Source: Lachnoclostridium sp. UBA5725
GTDB taxonomy: Bacteria > Bacillota > Clostridia > Lachnospirales > Lachnospiraceae
Reading direction: 5' to 3'
DNA length: 64,000 nucleotides
NCBI GenBank assembly: GCA_002419585.1
Contig: DIGJ01000026.1
Span: 62,001 to 126,000, forward strand
Shown: positions 44,282-54,600 of the stretch, in pieces
How positions within the stretch are numbered: the first letter of the stretch is position 1
Layout of the letters: every line of letters starts with the position of its first letter
Notes under the pieces: model-generated
What the model was told of the DNA's origin: nothing
Databases searched by the model: none
The model's input: only the letters and a program-made list of their open reading frames with translations
Translations under genes and position numbers: made by a program

Positions 44282-45424
44282 ATGGGATTTTTTAAAGAAT
44301 TAAAGGAAGACTTTTCTCAAGCAATGAATGAGCTAATGCCAGAAGATGATCTTTATAAGGAAGATTTTTTGGAAGGTACCGAGGATGAGATAGAAGATGA
44401 CAGCTCAAACGAAAAAGTGGCAGAGGATGGAAAAGATTACACACATGCGAAGTCTACAAATGATAAAAGAGATATTAAAGACATTTTAGAAGAAGAAGTT
44501 CTTGCTGCAATTGAAGCATTGAATACAAACGAAGAATTACCAGAAGAGTCAAATTTGGTTGAAGTAGTAGAAGGTGAACCGAATCATGAGGTGGACTTAG
44601 AGACTAATAAGGATTTTGGGGAAGAACTTTTGGAAGATGGCCTTACGGAAGAAGAACTGATTCAACGTATGATTGATGAAGATGAAAGATTGGAAAAGGA
44701 ACAACAGGCAAAAGAGCAGGAATTAAAGGAACAAGAAAATAAAGAAAACCAAGTAAGAGAAAAAGAATTGGAGGAACAGAGAATGGCAGAATTTGGTGAT
44801 AACAAAGAACTTGAGACACAAGAGGATTCTTCAGACATGGAATTAATCGCTCAGCTCTTAGGAGAGGATAACAATGAAGATGCAGATGTAGATGAAGAAA
44901 TTCTTGCAAAGAGCGATGAAGTAGAAGAAATGAAGGAAGATTTTGAAATAAAAGAAGATATGCATGAACTAGGTAATGATGTTACTGTAATTACAAAAGG
45001 AACTAAAATTAATGGTAGTATTTCTTCCGATGGTTCCCTTGAAGTAATGGGTACCATTACTGGAGATATCAATTGCCTTGGTAAACTTTCTATTGTTGGT
45101 AATGTAAGTGGTAATTCACAGGCTTCCGAAATCTATGTAAATACAGCACGTCTTGATGGTGGCTTAGTAAGTACAGGCAGTGTTAAAGTTGGAGTTGGTA
45201 CGATTGTTGTTGGCGACGTTAAAGCAAATAGTGCAGTTATTGCAGGAGCTGTGAAAGGTGAAGTTGATGTAAACGGACCAGTTATCATCGATTCTACCGC
45301 AATTGTAAAAGGAAATATAAATGCAAAATCCGTACAAATCAATAATGGTGCGGTTATCGACGGTTATTGTTCATTAACTTATGCAGCCGTAGATATTGAT
45401 AATTTCTTTGATGGAGAGAAGTAA
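44282..45424 (+). CDS. Bactofilin with a long acidic N-terminal extension
   Basis: Residues 240-375 are a bactofilin (polymer-forming cytoskeletal) domain of beta-helix repeats: TVITKGTKINGSISSDGSLE, GTITGDINCLGKL and so on, ending with VIDGYCSL. Ahead of it is a 235-residue highly acidic region, rich in Glu and Asp with coiled-coil stretches (residues 115-165), which is much longer than the short tails of ordinary bactofilins. Its stop is one base before pyrH, so the two are tightly linked. Bactofilins organise wall enzymes, which fits the deacetylase just upstream. Confidence 0.88.
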   Translation: MGFFKELKEDFSQAMNELMPEDDLYKEDFLEGTEDEIEDDSSNEKVAEDGKDYTHAKSTNDKRDIKDILEEEVLAAIEALNTNEELPEESNLVEVVEGEPNHEVDLETNKDFGEELLEDGLTEEELIQRMIDEDERLEKEQQAKEQELKEQENKENQVREKELEEQRMAEFGDNKELETQEDSSDMELIAQLLGEDNNEDADVDEEILAKSDEVEEMKEDFEIKEDMHELGNDVTVITKGTKINGSISSDGSLEVMGTITGDINCLGKLSIVGNVSGNSQASEIYVNTARLDGGLVSTGSVKVGVGTIVVGDVKANSAVIAGAVKGEVDVNGPVIIDSTAIVKGNINAKSVQINNGAVIDGYCSLTYAAVDIDNFFDGEK

Positions 45425-45425
45425 A

Positions 45426-46130
45426 ATGGCAGATTATAAACGAGTAATGCTTAAACTAAGTGGAGAAGCCCTTGCAGGAGATAAAAAGCAGGGATTTGAT
45501 GAAGCCACTTGTATAAAAGTTGCAAAACAGGTAAAACAATTGATAGATGCTGGTGTACAGGTAGGAATTGTAATCGGTGGAGGTAACTTTTGGAGAGGCA
45601 GAACCAGCGAAACCATCGACCGAACCAAGGCAGATCAAATTGGTATGCTCGCAACGGTTATGAACTGTCTTTATGTATCTGAGATTTTTCGCTATGTCGG
45701 TATGAAAACACAAATACTAACACCTTTTGAATGTGGAAATATGACAAAATTGTTTTCCAAAGACAGAGCAAATAAATATTTTGAAAAAGGAATGGTTGTA
45801 TTTTTTGCAGGTGGTACGGGACATCCTTATTTTTCAACGGATACGGGTATCGTACTTCGTTCCATTGAGATGGAGGCTGATGTTATTTTATTAGCAAAAG
45901 CGATCGATGGAGTATATGATAGTGATCCGAAAACAAATCCAAATGCGAAAAAGTATGATATTATTTCCATACAAGAAGTGCTTGATAAAAAGCTTAAAGT
46001 GATTGATTTGACAGCAACGATTATGTGTTTGGAGAACAAAATGCCAATGCTTGTATTTGCACTTGGTGAGGACAACAGTATTGTCAATGCAGTAAATGGA
46101 ATCAATTATGGAACAAAAATAACGGTGTAA
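45426..46130 (+). CDS. pyrH: Uridylate kinase PyrH
   Basis: UMP kinase of 234 residues. It starts MADYKRVMLKLSGEALAGD, the amino acid kinase signature, with GIVIGGGNFWRGR and the C-terminal ATP-binding region. ATG 45426 follows GGAGAAG inside the end of the bactofilin gene, so the upstream extension from 45396 is not used. It begins the conserved pyrH-frr-uppS-cdsA run. Confidence 0.97.
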   Translation: MADYKRVMLKLSGEALAGDKKQGFDEATCIKVAKQVKQLIDAGVQVGIVIGGGNFWRGRTSETIDRTKADQIGMLATVMNCLYVSEIFRYVGMKTQILTPFECGNMTKLFSKDRANKYFEKGMVVFFAGGTGHPYFSTDTGIVLRSIEMEADVILLAKAIDGVYDSDPKTNPNAKKYDIISIQEVLDKKLKVIDLTATIMCLENKMPMLVFALGEDNSIVNAVNGINYGTKITV

Positions 46131-46148
46131 AACCAGGAGGATAAGAAG

Positions 46149-46703
46149 ATGGAATTAGAAATGAATAAATATGAAGACAAAATGAAAAAGACGTTAGCAG
46201 CACTCAGCGAAGAATACGTATCCATTCGTGCAGGAAGAGCCAATCCACATTTACTCGATAAATTAAAAGTGAATTATTATGGACAGCCATCTCCACTTCA
46301 GACAGTAGCGAATGTTTCTGTTCCAGAAGCAAGGGTAATTTTGATTCAACCATGGGAAAGTTCCTTAGTAAAAGAAATTGAGAAAGCAATTATTGCTTCT
46401 GACCTTGGATTAACACCAAATAATGATGGAAAAACCATTCGTTTAGTGTTCCCTGAATTAACCGAAGAAAGAAGAAAAGATTTAGTAAAGGATGTTAAGA
46501 AAAAAGGCGAAAATGCAAAGATTGCAGTTCGAAATATTCGAAGAGATGCGAATGATATTTTCAAAAAACAAAGTAAGGCAAATGAAATATCAGAAGATGA
46601 ATTAAAGCAAGCAGAAACAAGAATGCAAAAACTTACAGATAAATACATCGATGAAGTTGATAAATCAATCGAAGCAAAGACAAAGGAAATACTTACTGTA
46701 TAA
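46149..46703 (+). CDS. frr: Ribosome recycling factor
   Basis: RRF of 184 residues, which splits post-termination ribosomes with EF-G. Signature parts are ALSEEYVSIRAGRANPHLLDKL, YYGQPSPLQTVANVSVPEAR and KKGENAKIAVRNIRRDAND. It follows pyrH by 18 bases behind CCAGGAGG. Confidence 0.98.
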   Translation: MELEMNKYEDKMKKTLAALSEEYVSIRAGRANPHLLDKLKVNYYGQPSPLQTVANVSVPEARVILIQPWESSLVKEIEKAIIASDLGLTPNNDGKTIRLVFPELTEERRKDLVKDVKKKGENAKIAVRNIRRDANDIFKKQSKANEISEDELKQAETRMQKLTDKYIDEVDKSIEAKTKEILTV

Positions 46704-46713
46704 CTGCGTTTTA

Positions 46714-46749
46714 GGGACTGGTGCAAGTACGAAGTTTGGCATCAGTCCC
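46714..46749 (+). other. Hairpin between frr and uppS
   Basis: GGGACTGGTGC (46714-46724) pairs with GCATCAGTCCC (46739-46749), one G-U. It has no U-tract, so it is more likely a partial terminator or an mRNA processing or stability element than a full stop. Confidence 0.55.
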
Positions 46750-46781
46750 ATTCTTATGAATGGTTAAAATAGGAGTATCGT

Positions 46782-47492
46782 ATGGAAAACATGAATGTAC
46801 CAAAACATATTGCGATTATTTTAGATGGTAACGGAAGGTGGGCAAAAAAGCGTGCGATGCCAAGAAATGTTGGTCATGCCCAAGGAAGTAAAAATGTAGA
46901 ACGAATCTTAGAAGCAGCGGATAAGTTAGGCGTAGAATATCTAACCGTTTATGCATTTTCAACGGAAAACTGGTCAAGACCAGAGAGCGAAGTGAATGCA
47001 CTGATGAAACTTTTAAAAAGTTATTTAAAAGATTGTATTCAGACCTCAAAGAAAAATAATATGCGAGTTCGCGTAATTGGTGACATCTCCGTTTTGGAAG
47101 AAAGCATGCAGAATCAAATTCAAGAATTGGAACAAATTTCAAGCAAGAACACAGGGCTTAATTTCCAGGTGGCCATTAATTATGGTGGAAGAGATGAGAT
47201 TATCCGTGCAGTAAGAAAAGTAGCGAAAGAATGTGTTCAGGGTAAGCTTACGCTTGATGCAATCGATGAAGATATGTTTGAAAATTATTTGGATACGAAA
47301 AATATACCGGCACCAGAACTTTTAATTCGTACCAGTGGTGAGCAAAGATTATCAAACTACCTGTTATGGCAGTTGGCTTACACTGAATTTTATTTTACGG
47401 ATGTATTATGGCCGGATTTCAATAAAGAAGAATTAATCAAAGCAATTGAATTCTATAATCGAATAGATCGCAGATTTGGTGGTATAAAATAG
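46782..47492 (+). CDS. uppS: Undecaprenyl diphosphate synthase
   Basis: A cis-prenyltransferase of 236 residues that makes the C55 lipid carrier. The catalytic Asp is in AIILDGNGRWAKKR; TVYAFSTENWSRP and the C-terminal LLIRTSGEQRLSNYLLWQLAY are conserved. It is the first of three adjacent lipid or isoprenoid genes. Confidence 0.97.
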   Translation: MENMNVPKHIAIILDGNGRWAKKRAMPRNVGHAQGSKNVERILEAADKLGVEYLTVYAFSTENWSRPESEVNALMKLLKSYLKDCIQTSKKNNMRVRVIGDISVLEESMQNQIQELEQISSKNTGLNFQVAINYGGRDEIIRAVRKVAKECVQGKLTLDAIDEDMFENYLDTKNIPAPELLIRTSGEQRLSNYLLWQLAYTEFYFTDVLWPDFNKEELIKAIEFYNRIDRRFGGIK

Positions 47493-47502
47493 GAGGTAAC
47501 TT

Positions 47503-48327
47503 ATGTTTGGCGAACGGCTTATTAGCGGGATCGTATTATTAGCGATTACTATTTTTGTGGTTATTGGGGGCGGTAATATATTATTTGCAACGGTAACCAT
47601 AATATCAATGATTGGGCTATTTGAATTATATCGTGCAATCGGAATTGAAAAAACATCATTAGCAAAGGCGGGATATGTTGGCGGCTTTTGTTTGGATTTG
47701 CTCATGTTATTTCGTAAAGAAGAAGACGCAATGCTTCTTATGATTGGATTTTTATTTATTATATTAGTTCTTTATGTGATTACTTTCCCAGAATATAAGA
47801 TTGAGAAAGTAGCAATGGTCTTTTTTGGATTATTCTATGTAACAGCAATGCTTGGATATATATATCGCCTTCGCGTGTTGCCAGATGGTAAGTGGTTGAT
47901 ATGGCTTGCTTTTATTGGTGCGTGGGGATCGGATACCTGTGCTTATTGTGTTGGGAAATTGATCGGAAAACACAAACTTCCTTCTCACTTAGCTGAACTC
48001 AGCCCCAAAAAGAGTTTAGAAGGATGTATTGGTGGCGTAGTAGGTGCTGCGCTGATTGGATTTATATATGCACTATTTGTAAAAGGACGTATTACATGGG
48101 TGTCCAATCCGTTGCTTACGTTTGCTATTATGGGTGGTGCAAGTTCTATTATTTCTCAATTGGGAGACTTGGTCGCATCCGCCATTAAACGAAATCATGG
48201 AATCAAAGATTATGGAAAACTAATTCCGGGTCATGGTGGAATTTTAGATCGATTTGATAGTGTTATTTTTACAGCCCCTATTGTATTTTTCTTAGCAATA
48301 TTGTTTAAAAATGGAATAGGTATGTGA
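47503..48327 (+). CDS. cdsA: Phosphatidate cytidylyltransferase CdsA
   Basis: A 274-residue membrane enzyme making CDP-diacylglycerol. It has about eight hydrophobic segments and the CDS signature near the C-terminus, KRNHGIKDYGKLIPGHGGIL followed by DRFDS. It follows uppS by 10 bases and overlaps the RBS region of dxr. Confidence 0.96.
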   Translation: MFGERLISGIVLLAITIFVVIGGGNILFATVTIISMIGLFELYRAIGIEKTSLAKAGYVGGFCLDLLMLFRKEEDAMLLMIGFLFIILVLYVITFPEYKIEKVAMVFFGLFYVTAMLGYIYRLRVLPDGKWLIWLAFIGAWGSDTCAYCVGKLIGKHKLPSHLAELSPKKSLEGCIGGVVGAALIGFIYALFVKGRITWVSNPLLTFAIMGGASSIISQLGDLVASAIKRNHGIKDYGKLIPGHGGILDRFDSVIFTAPIVFFLAILFKNGIGM

Positions 48328-48341
48328 AAGGAGTGAATATA

Positions 48342-49490
48342 TTGAAGAAAATTGCAATACTAGGATCGACTGGCTCCATCGGAACACAAACCCTAGATGT
48401 AGTTCGTGCTTACCAAGAAGAACTAGAAGTAGTTTCTCTCGCAGCCCATAGCAATATCGATTTATTAGAAAAACAAATTTTGGAATTTTCCCCAAAGGTA
48501 GTATCCGTTTGGGATGAAAAGAAAGCAATGGAATTAAAGCATAGAGTGCAACATCTTCCAGTGAAAGTATGTGCTGGAATGGATGGATTAATTGCATGTA
48601 GTACGGAGTCTTCAGTCGACATCGTTGTGGGTGCGGTGGTTGGAATGATAGGAATCATACCTACAATTGAAGCAATCAAAGCCGGCAAAGACATAGCGCT
48701 TGCCAATAAAGAAACATTAGTATGTGCTGGTCATATCATTATGCCACTCGCTGCAAAGAAGAACGTTGCATTACTTCCAGTAGATAGTGAACATTCTGCA
48801 ATATTTCAGTCTATGAATGGAGAAAATAAAAAAGAAATTCATAAAATAATCTTAACAGCATCTGGTGGACCATTCCGTGGGAAAACAGTAGAGGAACTAA
48901 AGCAGATAAAAGTAGAAGATGCATTAAAACATCCAAACTGGTCAATGGGAAGAAAAATCACCATAGATTCATCTACCATGGTAAACAAAGGGCTCGAAGT
49001 AATCGAAGCAAAATGGCTGTTCGATGTTTCTTTTGATCAGATTGAAGTTGTCATTCAGCCGCAAAGTGTGATTCATTCCATGGTTGAATATGAGGATGGA
49101 GCGGTGATGGCGCAGCTTGGCACTCCAGATATGAAACTCCCAATTCAATACGCCTTGTTCTACCCAAACAGAAAGTTTCTAAAAGGGGATCGATTGGACT
49201 TTGCAAAACTACAGCAGATTACCTTTGAAAAGCCAAATTTTGAAACCTTCCGTGGCCTCAAGCTAGCGTATGAAGTAGGAAGAACAGGTGGAAGCTTGCC
49301 AACTGTATTTAATGCTGCAAATGAATTGGCAGTTGATATGTTCTTAAATCGAACCATATCATATCTGGAGATACCAGAAATGATTGAATACGCAATCAAT
49401 CAACATTCTTTGCGTAAAAACCCTACGATTGAGGAAATATTAGAAGTAGAGAAAGAAACCTATGAAGCAATCAATCATAAATGGAGATAG
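48342..49490 (+). CDS. dxr: 1-deoxy-D-xylulose 5-phosphate reductoisomerase
   Basis: The committed step of the MEP isoprenoid pathway. The start MKKIAILGSTGSIGTQTLDV gives the NADPH loop; VDSEHSAIFQ and ILTASGGPFRG are the metal and substrate regions. The TTG at 48342 with AAGGAG at 48326-48331 is the likely start, giving 382 residues; an ATG at 48324 overlaps the cdsA stop and is less probable. With ispG nearby it shows the MEP route is used. Confidence 0.95.
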   Translation: MKKIAILGSTGSIGTQTLDVVRAYQEELEVVSLAAHSNIDLLEKQILEFSPKVVSVWDEKKAMELKHRVQHLPVKVCAGMDGLIACSTESSVDIVVGAVVGMIGIIPTIEAIKAGKDIALANKETLVCAGHIIMPLAAKKNVALLPVDSEHSAIFQSMNGENKKEIHKIILTASGGPFRGKTVEELKQIKVEDALKHPNWSMGRKITIDSSTMVNKGLEVIEAKWLFDVSFDQIEVVIQPQSVIHSMVEYEDGAVMAQLGTPDMKLPIQYALFYPNRKFLKGDRLDFAKLQQITFEKPNFETFRGLKLAYEVGRTGGSLPTVFNAANELAVDMFLNRTISYLEIPEMIEYAINQHSLRKNPTIEEILEVEKETYEAINHKWR

Positions 49491-49501
49491 GAAGTATAAG
49501 G

Positions 49502-50605
49502 ATGAATATATTAGTAGCAATTTTAATTTTTACCGTTATCATAGTAATTCATGAACTCGGGCATTTTCTTTTGGCAAAGAAAAATGGTGTTACAGTAACG
49601 GAATTTTCAGTCGGAATGGGTCCAAGACTTATTACGTTTGTAAAAGGGAATAAAGGTATAGTTTGCAAAGCATTTCTGACGCAAAATAATTTTGATGCCT
49701 TGGAAGGATGCGAAAATCATACCAAATATTCATGGAAGCTCCTCCCAATCGGCGGTTCTTGTATGATGTTAGGAGAAGATGAAGTAATCGAGGATGAAAA
49801 TGCATTTAACAAAAAAGGTGTCTGGGCTCGAATCTCTGTCATTTTTGCAGGGCCCTTCTTTAATTTTTTGCTTGCTTTTGCGTTGTCAATTATTATTGTC
49901 AGTATAGCTGGACATGATGCACCTACGATCATGAGCATAGAGGCAGGATCTCCAATGGAACAGGCAGGATTAATAGTTGGAGACGAGATTACGAAGATTA
50001 ATGATTCCAATATTAGCATTGCAAGAGAGATCGGGGTATATTTTCAGTTCCATCCACTTACAAAAGAAACCGTAGAAATTGAATATGCACGGGATGGAGA
50101 AAAGCAGACTGTGGTATTGACCCCAGTAAAAAATGAAGAGGGTGCATACCGCCTTGGTTTTTCTTTTAATGGGCCAAGAGAAAAAGTGGGACCACTCGGT
50201 GTATTGAAATACAGTTTTGTGGAAGTGAAATACTGGATCAAACTAACGGTGGAAAGTTTAGGACAGTTAGTTGCAGGTAAGGTTAGTAAAGATGAAATCG
50301 CGGGACCAGTTGGAATTGTAGATATGGTTGGTGGTGCAATCAAAGAAAGCAAAAGTTATGGTGTTACAGCGATTATATTAACGATAATCAATACATGTAT
50401 CTTACTCAGTGCGAACTTAGGAGTCATGAATCTTTTACCGCTTCCAGCACTGGACGGAGGACGTTTGGTATTTTTATTCATTGAAGTTGTTCGCGGAAAA
50501 CCAGTGAATCAGGAAAAAGAAGGCATGGTGCACTTGATTGGATTGGTTGCTTTGATGGTATTAATGGCATTTGTTATGTATAACGACATTTCACGATTGT
50601 TTTAA
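49502..50605 (+). CDS. rseP: RIP metalloprotease RseP
   Basis: A 367-residue site-2 protease. The zinc motif HELGH lies in VIIVIHELGHFLLAKK near residue 20, a PDZ domain covers about residues 155-225, and the second active-site segment is NLLPLPALDGGRLVF. Four membrane helices are visible. It probably cleaves membrane-bound anti-sigma factors or signal peptides. ATG 49502 is used; a start at 49481 would overlap dxr. Confidence 0.95.
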   Translation: MNILVAILIFTVIIVIHELGHFLLAKKNGVTVTEFSVGMGPRLITFVKGNKGIVCKAFLTQNNFDALEGCENHTKYSWKLLPIGGSCMMLGEDEVIEDENAFNKKGVWARISVIFAGPFFNFLLAFALSIIIVSIAGHDAPTIMSIEAGSPMEQAGLIVGDEITKINDSNISIAREIGVYFQFHPLTKETVEIEYARDGEKQTVVLTPVKNEEGAYRLGFSFNGPREKVGPLGVLKYSFVEVKYWIKLTVESLGQLVAGKVSKDEIAGPVGIVDMVGGAIKESKSYGVTAIILTIINTCILLSANLGVMNLLPLPALDGGRLVFLFIEVVRGKPVNQEKEGMVHLIGLVALMVLMAFVMYNDISRLF

Positions 50606-50620
50606 TAGGAAGGTGATAAC

Positions 50621-51673
50621 ATGTACCGAGACAATACGAAGGTAATTCAGATTGGAAATCGTAAAATAGGTGGAGGAAATCCAGTTCTAATCCAGTCTAT
50701 GACAAATACAAGAACCGAAGATGTAGAAAGTACCGTTGCACAGATTCTCCAGCTTGAAAGGGTTGGCTGCGATATTATTCGTTGTGCAGTACCTACCATG
50801 GAGGCGGCTAAGGCATTTTCTGAGATTAAAAAACAAATTCATATTCCGCTGGTAGCAGACATTCATTTTGATTATAAATTAGCGATTGCAGCCATGGAAC
50901 ATGGTGCTGACAAGATTCGAATCAATCCAGGCAATATTGGAGATAAAGACCGGGTTAAATCAGTCATTGATGTGGCAAAAAGTCGTATCATACCAATTCG
51001 AGTTGGTGTAAATAGTGGTTCCCTTGAAAAATATCTCGTAGAGAAATATCATGGGGTTACGGCGGAAGGTATCGTTGAAAGTGCCCTTGATAAAGTAAAG
51101 CTGATTGAGGATATGGGATATGACAATTTAGTTATTAGTATTAAGTCATCCGACGTCCTTATGTGTATCAAAGCACATGAGCTGATTGCAAAGCAAAGTA
51201 ATTACCCATTACATGTTGGAATCACAGAATCTGGTACGATATATTCTGGCAATATTAAATCGAGCGTTGGACTTGGAGCAATCCTTTCTCAGGGAATTGG
51301 TGACACAATACGAGTATCGTTAACTGGTGATCCAGCCGAAGAAATTAAGACGGCAAAATTAGTTTTAAAAACACTCGGACTTAGAAAGGGTGGAATCGAA
51401 GTAGTTTCGTGCCCTACCTGCGGAAGAACAAGAATCGATCTTATAACGCTTGCAAATCAAGTAGAAGCGATGGTGCAAGATTTTGATTTGGACATTAAAG
51501 TTGCTGTCATGGGCTGTGTTGTAAACGGTCCAGGAGAAGCAAAAGAAGCCGATATTGGAATTGCTGGTGGTGTATCCGAAGGACTTTTGATAAAAAATGG
51601 AGAAATCATCAAAAAGATTCCAGAAGATCAGTTACTAAATACGTTGCGCGAAGAGCTGTCTAACTGGAAATAG
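50621..51673 (+). CDS. ispG: 4-hydroxy-3-methylbut-2-enyl diphosphate synthase IspG
   Basis: The second to last step of the MEP pathway. The 350-residue protein starts with NPVLIQSMTNT, a TIM barrel, and has the three cluster cysteines in SCPTCGRTRIDL and in MGCVVNGPGEAKEADIG for one [4Fe-4S] cluster. It follows rseP by 15 bases. Confidence 0.97.
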   Translation: MYRDNTKVIQIGNRKIGGGNPVLIQSMTNTRTEDVESTVAQILQLERVGCDIIRCAVPTMEAAKAFSEIKKQIHIPLVADIHFDYKLAIAAMEHGADKIRINPGNIGDKDRVKSVIDVAKSRIIPIRVGVNSGSLEKYLVEKYHGVTAEGIVESALDKVKLIEDMGYDNLVISIKSSDVLMCIKAHELIAKQSNYPLHVGITESGTIYSGNIKSSVGLGAILSQGIGDTIRVSLTGDPAEEIKTAKLVLKTLGLRKGGIEVVSCPTCGRTRIDLITLANQVEAMVQDFDLDIKVAVMGCVVNGPGEAKEADIGIAGGVSEGLLIKNGEIIKKIPEDQLLNTLREELSNWK

Positions 51674-51697
51674 ACAGAATAAAAGGGAAGGATATCT

Positions 51698-54600
51698 ATG
51701 TATTTTTTTGAAGTATTTGATAACCTTAACACAAGTGGTGAGTTAAGTCAGTTATTTCGGGAAGTGGAAGTTGAAAAGGTGGTGGCTTCCAAAAGCCGCC
51801 GCCAGATAAAAGTACATATAAAAGGGAAGCGTTTGCTTACGTTCAAAGAAATAAAAAAGATGGAATATCAACTTTGGAAACAGTTATTTCAATCAACCAA
51901 TAACAGCGTAACCCTAATACCTAGGTATGAGTTGCCGGAAAGCTATACACCGGAGAAACTGATGCCTATTTATTTTGACAGTATTTTAGACGAGCTCCGG
52001 GAAAATAGTGTCATTGATGCAGGTATTTTCAAAAATGCCAAAATTTCAATGACAGAGACGGAAATAAAATTAACCTTAGAAGATAACTTTGTAATCAAGC
52101 GTCGTGTCGAAGAGATTAAGTCAAAGCTAGAAGAAATATTTATAGAACGATGTGGTTTTCCAGTAACCATTCGTTTTGAGTATACAAAGGAGATAAAGGT
52201 AGCCTTCGAAGAAGAAAAGCCGCTCCTGTATTCGCTGGATAATATTAATTCGGTTGCAAGAGAAAGTGCGCAGTTAAATAGTACGAAGACAGTCCAGCAA
52301 AAGCCGGTCGAGAAAAAAGAGGATAAGCCAGCCGTTAAAAAAGAAGAATATAAGCGCTCTGACTGGAAGAGGAAAAAGCTGGCGGACGATCCAGATATCT
52401 TCTTTGGTCGTTCTTTTGATGGTGAACTGACACCAATTAGTGACATTATCGATGAAATTGGAGAAGTTGTGATCCAAGGGAAAATTCTGACGGTGGAAGA
52501 TCGGGAACTTAGAAATGAAAAGGTTTTGGTTATTTTTAATATTACAGACTTTACCGATACGATTTCAGGAAAACTTTTCTTAAAGGCAGAACAGGCTCCC
52601 GAAGTGCTATCCGAACTAAAAAAAGGCGCCTTTGTAAAAATGAAGGGTATGGCATTGATGGACCGGTATGACCGCGATATTAGCATCAGTTCCATTGTGG
52701 GAATCAAGAAAATCTCAGATTTTACGGTGAAGAGAAAAGATAACAGTGAAAAGAAACGTGTTGAGTTACATGCTCATACACTGATGAGTGATATGGATGC
52801 CGTTGTGGATGTTAAGACGATGATTAAGCGCGCAATGTCGTGGGGGCATAAATCCATTGCTATTACGGACCATGGAGTTGTGCAAGCATTTACCGATGCA
52901 GCGCATACGATTTCAAAAGGCGATGATTTTAAGGTAATCTACGGTTGCGAAGCCTATCTGGTGGATGATCTCAAACGAATCGTAGAAAATGACAAGGGAC
53001 AAACTCTAGCGGACAACTTTGTTGTATTTGATATCGAAACAACAGGTTTTGGGCCTGCAAATGATAAAATCATTGAGATTGGAGCCATAAAAGTTGCAAA
53101 CGGAGTGTTAACAGAAGAGAAGTTTAGTACCTTTATTAATCCGGATATTCCGATACCGTTTAAAATTGAACAGTTAACGGGCATTACAGATGAAATGGTA
53201 CTGGAGTATCCTTTGATTGATGTGATATTACCACAGTTTCTAGAATATTGTAAGGGTAGCGTTCTCGTGGCACACAATGCCTCCTTTGATGTTGGATTTA
53301 TTACTAAAAAAGCAGAACAACTGGGCATTCAAACAGATTTTACGGTCGTTGACACGGTAGGAATGGCACGAAGTCTGCTTCCAAATCTGAGCAAATTCAA
53401 ATTAAATATTGTAGCAAAAGAACTGGGAATCTCATTGGAAAATCATCATCGTGCAGTTGATGATGCACAGGCTACCGCAGAGATTTTTGTAAAATTCATT
53501 GCGATGCTACAAGAAAAAGAGATAAAGACACTAATGGAACTATCCGATTTTGGACAAATCAGTAAGGAAACCATTAAAAAGTTGCCATCACACCATGCGG
53601 TTATTTTGGCAAAAAATGATGTGGGACGTGTTAACTTATATAAATTGATCTCCTTGTCACACATTGATTATTATCAGAGAAGACCAAAGATTCCAAAGAG
53701 CTTATTTGAAGAAAATCGGGAAGGTCTCATCATTGGTTCTGCCTGTGAAGCGGGAGAACTCTATCAGGCAATTCTTCGAAATGAATCGCAGGAAGAAATC
53801 ACACGACTGGCTAAATTCTATGATTATCTAGAAATTCAGCCGCTTGGAAACAATGCCTTTATGATAAGAGATGACAAATACGATATTGAAAATAATGAGG
53901 ACCTGATCGCGATTAATAAAAAGATTGTTGCACTAGGTGAAGAATTTAATAAACCAGTGGTCGCAACCTGTGACGTACATTTTCTTGATCCAGAAGATGA
54001 AGTGTACCGCCGCATCATTATGGCGGGAAAAGGATTTAAGGATGCGGATGATCAGGCACCACTTTATTTACGTACGACCGAAGAGATGTTAAATGAATTT
54101 AGCTATCTTGGAGCGCAGAAGGCAGAAGAGGTCGTTATAACGAATACCAATCTCATCGCAGATATGTGTGAAAAGATTTCTCCAGTACGTCCGGATAAGT
54201 GTGCTCCGGTTATTGAAGATTCGGATAAAACATTGACGGATATTTGCTATAATAAAGCACATTCTATGTATGGTCCAAATCTTCCAAAGATTGTAGAAGA
54301 TCGACTGAAAAAAGAATTAAACTCTATTATCACAAATGGATTCGCTGTAATGTATATCATAGCGCAGAAACTGGTATGGAAATCAAACGAAGATGGCTAT
54401 CTGGTAGGTTCCCGTGGTTCCGTAGGTTCGTCTTTTGTTGCGACGATGTCAGGTATTACAGAGGTGAATCCTCTACCAGCACATTATTACTGTACTCACT
54501 GCTTTTATTCCGATTTTGATTCGGAGGAGGTAAAAGAATATGCTGGACGCTCTGGTTGTGATATGCCTGATAAGAACTGTCCAGTCTGTGGAGAACCACT

